Below are positions 1-11,300 of a DNA stretch of 64,000 nucleotides, piece after piece; position 1 is the first letter of the stretch; each line of letters begins with the position of its first letter. The stretch is taken from assembly GCA_038501785.1 (NCBI GenBank), contig JBAMJR010000004.1, positions 1,364,001-1,428,000 of the forward strand, written 5' to 3'. This DNA is from Myoxocephalus aenaeus. Its lineage: Eukaryota; Chordata; Actinopteri; Perciformes; Cottidae. The translations under genes and the position numbers were made by a program. The notes under the pieces are model-generated. The model was not told the DNA's origin, made no database searches, and saw nothing but the letters and a program-made list of their open reading frames with translations.

Positions 1-131
1 TGACACAGGACAGAAACGCTAAGCTGCTAGTGAATCAACGTCATGCCCGTGACAAAAAAGCATCGACCACAAGACAAATTCTAAAAAAAAAGGACAAACA
101 AGAATTGTGTAGACGCAGTAGAGGTCCTTAC

Positions 132-3100
132 TTCCTGCGCTGAGAGGAAGTGAATGTGAAGCAGCTTCCTCTCACTGTCGACCAACGGCAGGAACGTGAC
201 GGTCACGTCGTCGTCTGTGTTGAGGTTGGCGCCCGCGCCGCGATTGTCGAAGCCATCGTTCTCCATGGCAACCAGTGCTGAAAAGTGCCCCCGCGTGTAG
301 CCCAGAGCGATGGGGCTCTTCCAGCAGAAGCTCTGCTCCCACAAAAGGGGTAAGTACACACCTGGAGGGAGACGGAGAGAGTTTGCTTTACCAATTTATG
401 ATGCCTTTATGAAAATCACAATTGACGCCACGCTTCCATGGGTCCTGAACAATACATCCGCCAAGTGTGAAGGTAATTGGATTTTTTGAGGCTTTGTTCA
501 AGGGCAAACTAAATATACTTCAATTAAATATTAAGTATTTAGTATCTATTCCTATTGTACGTAAAATCTTAATCTACAAAGTAACGAGTAATCGTTTTTT
601 TCTTTTCAAGTATAAAGAAGGAGAAAATGGAAATACTCAAGTAAAGTAGAAGTATCCCACTTCTGTACAGTAAATGTATTTCGTTACATTCCACCACTGG
701 AACATTGTCAATGGCATTCTGGTTATGCACAAAAAGCAGAACACGTCTGCTCGTGTTTAATATTTCAGTCCAGTCGCCTGATAATTGAGAAGCCTGTTCT
801 CCTCTCCCAGTAACCACTGGGTTTTTACTGGGTTCACTTGGTCACCATTGTAACAGAGCCGTCCTCCCTTCTCTGTAGGCAACCATATGCACGCCTGCCT
901 CCGTGTGCTTTACATTGGCTCCTGGCAACAGTAAATCACGGATCCATCAGGCAGGCTTTACAGCAAGCGGTTGGCCATTACGGAGCACTTTCATCATCCC
1001 CTGTGCAGCATCGCTCAGCAGACAAACCCAAACCAGGCTGTTTTACTGCGAGCCATAAACAGAGAGCCGGCTCACCGGGCCGTTTCTGATGCCTTACGCG
1101 TGTTCACATCTATCGAGATGTGACAAATTTAACGGCAACTCTTGTGCAGTTGTGAACAACTTGTAATTTAGTAAATTTACTTAAGTACTGTACTCCATTT
1201 GTCTGACAGTTTGAGTTAGAGATTGCAAGTTATTTTCATACCTTTCCTGACCAGTGAAAACAACGTGCCTCTAAATTTGGTGATTTTGTGTGTTCCTTAA
1301 GGGTTGGGAAATATTTGTACTTCTTAAGTTAAATAAACTATAAAAAAAAAAAAAACTTTGATCAGCTGGAAAAGGTATCGTCACAAAGTTGAAAAGAGGG
1401 CTGTTTTTCCGAGCTCATGAAAAGTTAGAGATACGCGAGAACCACGTATCTCTAACTTTCTGTGAGAAGAGCGAGTACAAACATGATGATCTCACAGAAT
1501 ATGATATATTACTGTAGATTAAACCACCATAATATAAAAGCAGTTCAAATAAGCACAATCATAAACTTCTAGAGCAGTTAAATGCAACATTCATATTAAT
1601 GCAGTATTTATAATAGTAACACGATGGCAGGGAACATATATTTTGCTGATGATACTTGCACACTATTACTTGAGTAATGTTTTGAATGCAGGACTTTTAC
1701 TTGTAGTGGAGGATTGTATTTTTATGGATCTGTAATTCCTTTACCGCTGCGCCAATGACAAGCGGGTGTGTTTTGTTATGTTGTTTATGTTATTTCTCAA
1801 AGTACGAAAATACCCCTTAAATAAAGACACTAGCCTGATACAGCAATTACTGACAGTGCAGAGGCGCAGTTACGTCATTTAACCAAAACAGCTTCCAATA
1901 ACTCCTCACCTTGAAAACGGGTGTACCCAAGCGTTTCGCCACGGAAACTTTTGTAATATTTCACTCCATAGACGATAATAGGCCTACGAAGAATGTGTGC
2001 AAGGACGAAAATGTGGGTCTGCTCCAAGCTGGATCCTGGCTGTAGAAGAAAATGCAGCACAAGAGGGGGGGATAGTTAGAAAGCTGGGGCGTCGTGACAC
2101 TACAAAGCAAGGATTTTAAAATATACATTCAGTACATTCCAGACAGGATGCACTTCCAGATTAAGTATCCTGCAGTAAGAGCAGTAAAGCATCTTGCATA
2201 ATTCATACGTCATTAGCAAGTCACATTTTAAGCACATCAAACACCTTGTCCATCATGTTCATGTGTGCGTTTGCTTTCATGTGCATGTACCTGACTAGCC
2301 AGGGAAAGGATGAAAGCCCAGTCTTCCTGCCACTGCTCCTCCCGGAGGGAAAAGTGCAGGCCGAAGCTCTGCGAATACCACGACTCCCACTCCTTCCAGC
2401 GGGTGTAAAACCTGCAGACCATACACACAAACACATACTGTTTTGCCTGTTGACATTAATTGACCTCTCTGTGCTAGAAGGCGTGTGACTGATATTCATC
2501 TCTGTTGTAGTTTAGGTTGGATAGCAATTACTCATTACATCTAAACAGTAATTTTCTCACTGCAAAACCCACAGTTTCTCAGAAATAGACATGAGTCACA
2601 CTGAGCTTTTGTGTTTAAGTAGAATCAGCTTTACATTTCTCCAGTGGTCCCAACTTGATTTACTTCCACTAAAATGTGTACGACTGGTCTAAATCCTGAA
2701 CCAAAGCCTCTCATTTCAAGATCAAAGCCTCAGAGCTCTGCATGAGACGGCAATCCAGACTTGATTTTTGTGTATACATCCCAACCTCTGAACCACATGT
2801 CCCAATTTCAAAACAGTCATGCAATGTTAAAGGAAAACAAAGCGTAACTTCAGACCGTTAAATGTAAATATAAGTATTCAGCTGTTTCGAGGTCCTGGAG
2901 AAAGAGACACCAAAACTGCTCCCTTTTTGTAAACATTAGTGGAAAACTAGTCGGACAAATGTTTAAAGTATAAAGATAAACATGAATGAGAGATGGATGT
3001 TTTGCTAATGCTGCCATGGTCAAGAATTTAGTGTAAAACACTTACTCAGTTTATACAGTATATTCACTGTGTGTGCCCAAATTAAAGGTTTCAGTTAATT

Positions 3101-5284
3101 AAAAACATTCTCCTGAAAAGCAGCATGCCAGCACCAACTCACCACCACAGCTGACGTCAGTACCTCTCTACTATTGGTGCGTGGTGCATTATGTCATTCA
3201 GCCCGCTAAACACAGTACGAACATGCCAGATGCTACGTGAAAATCAGCATGGCGTAATGTTTGTGGGTTGTTTTAAAAGGACAATAACACGCCGTAATCT
3301 GCACTCCTAGTTGCCGGTCTGCAGGACTCACCAGTGAGAGCAGTCGTGCAGGCTGTCGTGGAGCGTCTTGCGGAGCACCGAGTCCTTGTCGTAGATGCCC
3401 CACGTAGCCTGCAGCACGGAGTCCAGGAGACAGTCCCCGGCCGTGCGGTTCCACAGGGCGTACAATCGACTGTCCAACCTGGTCCCGAGCTCCAGGGACC
3501 AGTTGATGATGGGCGACTCCTCTTCGAGTTCTGAACAAGAGGGGGGAGAGAAGTTGAGTGCTGCATCTCTATAATACCTCAAAAGGGAACAAATTGTAGT
3601 GAGAAGTGTGTGACGGTGGCATTGAGGTCAGAGTGGGTTTTTTCCCCAAACGTTGCAAGAAAGGTGATGGCATTTGAAAAGACTGTTTGGGAGCACTTTA
3701 AATGACTACTCACACCTGTCAAAAAATATTTGACATAGATGTTTACACAAGTCTGCATGTACAGCACAAAACCGGATGACAGCGAGAAGTCCAATAACGG
3801 CAGGAAAACAAAGCCAATATACAGTGTAAAAATACCCCTGATGATATTTGCTAATATTTTATGAACAAATGCCATGAAAAGAGCGACACCAGCAGACAGT
3901 ATAAGCATTAGCCGTAATGCAACATAACTCTACGACTGAGGGAGGGTGGTCAGTTTACAGGAAGACGTCCATCAACTCAAAAGTCAAATTAAAAACCATG
4001 ACCTTGAAACACTTTACTGCCTGGTTTCCTGTGGATCTCTATTGGGAGTATGTGTGCGTGCGTGGAAGTCTGTTTGGATGTGATGTTGGGTCTAAAAACG
4101 AGTGGAAAACACCAGCCGTGTCGCTTTCATTATTATATCTTGTCTGCCGTTACGAAGCAACCAAGGAAAAAAAAAAAAACTATCTGCCAGTTGTAATTGG
4201 TTGTTCCTCTTTCCAAAAGTTGAACTATTTTTATCTTTGTCATTCGGTTGTGCCCTGAAGAATAGGTGCTGGGGAACGCTTGCACACCGCGACAGCGTCA
4301 CACTCGTTTTCCGCGCGAATACATTGATAACTACGGATTTGAGGGCTCAAAAAAAACCTGAAGTGACTTTGAAGAGAAGCTCCAAACAAAGGAGTAAGAC
4401 TTTCAGGATATGCTTGGACCATATAGAGAAGCCATAGAGAGCGATAGAGATTAGTCAGACAGAACTTCTTCCAATAAACTGCAAAGACGATAACTTGACG
4501 TTCAATTCAAACGAGGCTGAGAGCGCAGAGAAAGTCACTGTGATGCAGCAAAAAGATACTATTCAGTAGACTGATTCATTGGTTAAAAAACTAAATTATG
4601 TCAGGGCCCAGCAGATCTCTGAGAGGGAACAAGGTCATGTGACTTAAAAAAGAAGCTTCCAAAAAGAGGGTAAAGCTCATCTGGCTTGAACCTAAACTCA
4701 GAGCCCAGAGGAGAGTCATAAGGTTGGGCAATAGGGTGAAGGAGCTTAAAATGCGTTGCGGGCATATGGTTGAAGAAGAGAGAAAAAGCGGCTCTGCAAA
4801 CTACAATTCAGCTCCACATCAAGCTCCAAAACGACAAAGATTTGTAAATGCAGCATCAGCTGAAAGCCTCTGAGAGGAAGAAAATCCGTAGCCAAGAAAT
4901 AGATGACCTTCTAGAGACACTCAAAAAAGAGTAATTAAGGACAGCAAACTCAGAGTAGGGGAAAGGAGAAGAGCTCCTTGAGTGAAACTGTGCTACAAAC
5001 AAAAAGCTTTGACATTTCACGATATATTTGAGAAGTTAAAAGATAGAAAAAAAATAGAGAGGCCATTAAGGCAGTTAGAAAGGGTCCCTGAGCTGTGCTT
5101 TCCCTTGAGCTGGAGAAGCTTGAACAAAAGATCTCTAGCGATGAGAGGAGCTCGTCAGGTTCAGTTTAGACAATAAGGACGACCTTGATGAGGAAGAAGC
5201 ATAAATGGTGGAAGAAAGTTGCTTTTAACATTAAACCATGGCAATTAAACAAGGCACACAAATAAGAAGGAAACATTACATGTG

Positions 5285-5348
<64 letters not shown>

Positions 5349-8300
5349 TCTGTGGGCTGAGGGGATGCAAAATATTTCAATGGGGATCAGAGAAATCCCT
5401 AAAACTGAAGCAATTGGTCCACACGATAAAGACCGGGTGCCCGGCAGAGTGACAAGCAGGTAAAACGCTGCGTTGGCAAGAGGGAAAATACAAGTAATAT
5501 AACACTGCCAGTATTGGGCAGCCTTCCCATTATAGTACACAGTTTGTGAGGGTGCTCCCTCTGTTTTCCAAGCCTGTCCGTCCCTCTCTCCCTCTCAAAG
5601 TGGATCCATATGTAAGCACAGCATGTGATCGGCGTTACTGCAACACTTAGTCATGAAGTTGACAGAGGAAATAGTTCACCTTTTTGTACGTCTCGGTCCA
5701 GCACTTCATCAAACAGTTTCTCCTGAACAGCTGGGGGCAGGTCCTCAATATCTGACACGAGAAAACAAAACGAAGAGAACTGAATGATACAAATCAAAAG
5801 AGGGCAATATTAGAGGGGACACAGGTGCAGGGAACGTTAAAAGATCGGTGTGTAGGATTTCTTGGTGGAAATTAAATATAAAACTTAGCTTTTATTCCTG
5901 TATAGTCACCTAAAACAAAGAATCGTTGTGTATTCATTACTAAAGAAGGGGCCACTCATATCTACACAGTGAGCGGGTCTTCTTCATAGCGTCCGCCATG
6001 TTGCACTGCTATGATTGTCACAGTAGCTAAGAAATTACAAAAACAAACACCTGAAGGCCACCGTAGTTTTCCAAGATGCTTGGAAAGGGATGGGTGAGCG
6101 GAGGAGTATTCAGTTGGATGCAACTAAATCCTACACACTGCTCCTTTAAGTCTGAGTTGTATTAAAATAAAGTGTAATTAAAATTACACTTAATAGAAAT
6201 GACTAAAAATGCAAACTAAAATGGGCTCATTTCAACTCAAGCCACCATCTTTTGTTCTTTTCACAATGGCCACTGGCTTTCGCTGCATGCTCTGAGCTCT
6301 TGTCAACACAGTGGCTCATTCTTCGGTTCCACAAAAATCACTGCATTCATTTATTTTCGCTGAAGAGAATAGCTCTCTATAGTGGCCAGAAGCCACGGTC
6401 TGCATTGTCCTGAACACTCTACAGAACAAACATCCTTAGCTTGCTTACCAGCAACAGACTGGACAATAAATAGCTATTCCACACAGTGTAAAATTGCATG
6501 CATTCAGTGCTATTTCCGTTGAATTTCAGAGTCATTGGAAAGAAAATGCTAAATATAGCTTTTGTCATGAACGAGAGACATGCATTGTTGGGGAGGTTGC
6601 ATACTCAGTGTGCAAGAACAATACTCAAACAGTGAGCCAGATATTGCCTCCCTCTTCTGCAGTTTGAAACAGACAACCGTAGCATTATGTCCCCTCAGAA
6701 CCCGAACAAAAAGCAATTTCATACGCCACAAGTAAACAAAACCAGCATTCTATCGCACAGTTGGCAAGCCAGAGGAGCTGGCTAGACGGGGTTTCAAGTT
6801 ACCCAAAGCACATAAAGTATACTTTGACAGCTTCTGGAATTCATGCCATAACATTCATGTCAATTGTTTTCAGACATTTGCATATTTTTTTGTGGTGCCG
6901 ACCTGCAGGCAGGGTGAAGGTCACCAAGTCAGTGAGGAAATAGCAGGTGAAGTCCCCCTTGCGCTGGTGAAGTGAGGCTGCCACCTCACGACGGATCTGC
7001 TCCGTTAGCTCAGGACACACCATGGCTGGAATACACTTGGCTGCCTGTTGGGACACCTGCAGAGAAGAGAGGATAAAGGGAAGGAAGTATAGTTTAAATA
7101 TAAAAAGGGGTATGAGACAGAGGCTGATCATTGAGCAATAGAAATTCTAACAATTACGGAAGGTTGTGTTTTACACGAAAGGCTAATTAGCAAGGAAAGA
7201 TGCAAAAACCATGACGGGATGATACATTTGAGAAATCTCAAATGTCATGCAGTTTAAAAACATTTCTGCCGATATTAAAGAATAATAAAGAACGACTGCT
7301 TCCTGAGGGGAAAGGTTTTGGTTGTAGGAGTTACAGCATTTCCTTTTGGCTCAGTGATCTGATCTAAATTTACCTTCACTAATCTCATCCAAGTTGCCCC
7401 GAGGACAAGAAGAGAAAAATAAATGTATCGGGTTTTCAAGCAGATGTCAGCTTTGAAGCATTTCCGGGGCCTGTGGTTAGTCACTGACCCCTCAGAAAAG
7501 AAACGGGGACATTGACCGAGTGTGGGAGGAGAGGTGTGTACACAGATAATCTGGGATCACAGCGCTGACGGCAATCAAGCACAGCGCATGCACATGGCCG
7601 ACAAACACACAGCCCAGTGAGCCTTCTTGTTGCATAGACAGACCAGGGAACCCACATTTTCAACAAAATACTCCCATTATTATGAGCAACATGAAATTAA
7701 TGAACAGGAACAGCTATCACAAAAGCACAGCGAGAGGCGTGTGGGGTTGAATTCCAGTCCCTTTCCTCTCTACAGACCCTTTGCCCTTGTGATTCCCCCT
7801 GGCTGATCTCATTTGTTGTTGAGATTAAGAGATTTCACAAGAAAAAAAGCGGCATCGTCGCTGACCCAGAAACAAGCACTGCAATGATACCCGTGATTCA
7901 AGGGTGTAATTTCTACCGTAGTCCCTCAAATTATTACAATCCTTTTTTTTTTTTAATGCTAGTAAATAGTTTCAAATGATCCTGCTCCAGCTTTTTAGTA
8001 AACAAATTTGAGTGATGTAACACAGCTAATGACTGAGAAAAGACTAACATGTTGTATTTGTTGAACAAAATGATACACATTGATCTACCAACATGCATCG
8101 CTCACCATCAGCCAATACCTGCTGCTGCAGGTGACCCCTGAAAGACTAACACTCACATTGGTTGTCTCTACTGACCTCTGTGAGTAACACAGCCAGCATG
8201 TCCTGTCTCTGGAAGCGGATGGCTAGGTGAACCAGCGTGAAGCCGTCATCAAATGCTGAGGGACGATTTAATAGACGCACCTCGTCTGATGTTAGCTGAC

Positions 8301-11300
8301 GTGCAATGTCACCTCCCGATGACTTGTAGGCCTCCACAGCTGCCAGGTCACCTTCCACAACACCTTTCAAAACAAAGAGAGGGGGGAAAAAGGTCACCTT
8401 AATAATTATTTTTTATTTTATACTTAAAAACATTAATCATTTGCCATAGTAGAACCAATTAGGAAATGTCAAGTTTGCACAAAAACAACATTCATCATTT
8501 AATTACAAGTGTTATTTTGTATGAAGACTTTCAAACACAGAATTACAGTATATGGATTTATATCAATCAAAACATCTGAGAAAGAAAACAAAAAGGAGTA
8601 TGCGTTTACTTTTGATTGCATTATGCAGCTTAAATAATTGTGCATTGTAAACATGTTGACCGCTGTGGTTATAAATCCCATCATGACTGTGCACAACTGA
8701 TGGCCAAAATGTGTTATCTTAAGAACAACCTTGTGCAGAGGACAGTATGTGCTCAACCTCGAAGTACAACACATTAGAGATCCGATCGTGCTTTATCTCT
8801 GTGGCAGCTGTAACAGCTTTGAGACATCACTGACTTTGAAGTCAAGGGAGAAAACACAATGGGGGGCCACATTGTAATCTGTCAGTTATTATTTCCCCAT
8901 TAAATCACCAGGTTTCGGTCGTAGCGCGAGGGTTGAAGGATGCGTTTGTTAGACAGATGCAGGCGTTTGCTTTTCTTTACTTTTTTGACACAAAGTGTAC
9001 ATATTACTATCTGACAGAAGGTATTTTTGTCTACCACTAGCACACAAACTCAAGCACTAATCTATTCCCCAAGACAATAAAACTATAGAAACATTTGCCT
9101 GTGTGATCAGAAAACATACTAGTCTGCAGTATTTCATTTTGAAGTACATTATTATGGTGATCTTTCTCTTAAAAACACATTGACTACTTGGATGTTCAAC
9201 TGTGAACTTCAACATGTTTATCTCCATGAACTCTAACACATCTGATGTTCTGACCATGCCCATTGTTGATCTATTCTGTGTTTTAAAATAATAGCAAACA
9301 CTGATAATAGTTGGTGGTTGTATGATCGGCATGACAAGAAATGTTTAGACTGTAACTTTCAGCACTAATGCCAGCCTTCATTACCATCATCAAACCAGCA
9401 ACAAGTGTGTTATTATGAAAGAATACGATGAAATAAAAACCAAAGCAAAGATTAAATTAATTTCAAAGCTACGCAACATTTCTCTTTCTAGCATAATACA
9501 GTAAATGCCAATGTGGTATTCTCTCGTACATTTGACAGCATTAAACACTGTTGAGCTTTTGTTCTTGCGTCAAAAGGACCACGCACACAATGCTCAGCTG
9601 CATAATCTGTGTGCGAGTGAGCCCGAGAGCGAGAGAGACGTGGAGTGGGTGGAAGGACTCGCTGTGCCATGTGGAGCTGGCTAGCACTGAGATGAGGAGA
9701 GAAACTACACAATAGCAGCGCAGTGTAATAGAGAGGGATCACAACCACTTTCCACAAAACTCTCCATTAGTGTGGGCGTGCCTGTGGCCCTGCCCACGGC
9801 ACCCACAGATCTTTTAGGAGAACACGAAAGGTGCAAATACGCAAAGGAGACGTACACTTGAAGACAGAGAGGACGGGGAATGGATGAGGCTAAGTGATGG
9901 TGGTCCTTTTCCTCCAAACAGTACATGTTCTTTTATTTCAGTAATGTGGATTGTGGTGGCCTCTATCTCAGGAAAATGAGCAACAAACATTACTTTCCTG
10001 CTCAAACAGCAATGTCAGGTTCTCTCTCATAGTTCAATACATTGTTGGTAATAAAGTGAAAAGGGTTTATAGTTTTTGGGATGTACTTTGGTTTTCTTTG
10101 CGACCCCGTGTGCTTTTTCCTGGTATTAATCTAAAAAGGTTTACCAAACTAAGCATGTCCACGAGATTTTAAATAAGCCAACAGAAACAAGGTAAACCAC
10201 ACTGCTGACAACATCTAGCAGAACTAAATCTCCTCCCTCTGCCTTTTTATTTTCCCCAGACTGCAAAGGTGAGCTTTTTACCAAGAGATTTTACCTGTAC
10301 TTTCTTAAAAAAAAAAAAAGAAGCAAAACTAGAGACCATCTTGCGAAGGGAAGGGATTAGACCAGCCGCGACTCCAAATTGGACCTGGCATGTATAGCGG
10401 AGGGGTCAATGGATCCCCACATTGCGTCGGTGTTGTCCGGCACCCTTGCTGAGACCACACCGATCTTCGGACTCTGCCTTCAATTTAATCTCAACTACAC
10501 ACAAATTACGTGACTGCATCTTACATGGTTGCGCTCACAGAGACAAAAGTTGGTCCACATAAATATAAACACCTGCCAAAGAGCTCAAAACAGCCTCTGT
10601 GGTAGTTCCCAATTCAATAGGAAACAATACAAGCATTGCTGTCCCTGACTGGTAATAATACGCAACTACGGTGTGATTATTTCCCCACTTTCCAAGGCAA
10701 ATTGATTTCTTTCTATTGTGGCCTTGATTGTACCCAATGTGTGTGTGTTGCTTTGGACAAAAGCGATAAATGTAACAATAACGAACAACAGTTGAAAAAT
10801 GCCTTTTGGCTAACCCTGGCACATTTACAGTGATGTTAATCAATGTGCGTTGACCCCGAGCAAACCCATTGGCCGCACTGTTTTAGAAAATAAGGGCAGA
10901 AGGAGGAATGTTATAGGCAGTGGACCCAAAGATCTCAATCCCTATTTGATAGACAGCTTTTAAAGCAAATATCTTCAGGGTTTCCAAATTTACAAGAAAA
11001 GAAATCAATTAAATAAATTGGGGATTTTGACATAAGGAAATGTAGACGCATCATAAATAGCATTATATTTAAATCAAAGTTCTTTGGTATTGTGCGTGTT
11101 GGTTTGCTGACTTTTCCTTCTGAGGGACATAAAGGACCCAGAGCCATTGATAATGTTATTCGTTCCATCCATGCTTTCTTTGCACAGGTGTAACCGCAAA
11201 TCCGATTAACACCATACAAGTTGAGGGAGTTGATCTCGGGTCATCCGCACTATAGGGGCAACGGTCGTTGCTGTTGCCAAAGACTTATGTATTTTTGACT

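Larger units (their letters stand above)
362..1909. other. ZRANB1 intron with interspersed-repeat remnants
   Basis: This is the intron between the last two coding exons in the window. It contains two pieces of a common teleost interspersed repeat (631-700 and 1661-1722) and a perfect 15-bp inverted repeat (1421-1459). No coding sequence is recognised. Confidence 0.6.
3531..5679. other. ZRANB1 intron with coding-like remnant and TA repeat
   Basis: The intron lies between the 72-bp exon and the exon carrying the catalytic cysteine. It contains a purine-rich, decayed coding-like stretch (about 4360-5215) and a (TA)n microsatellite (5287-5345). No intact exon is seen. Confidence 0.55.

Noticed and set aside
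5166..5540. 124-codon minus-strand frame with a Tyr-Ile repeat
   Set aside because: Produced by the (TA)n microsatellite; no homology recognised.
10330..10500. GC-richer patch in the large ZRANB1 intron, considered as a tRNA- or SINE-derived sequence
   Set aside because: No A-box/B-box pair or cloverleaf could be drawn by eye.
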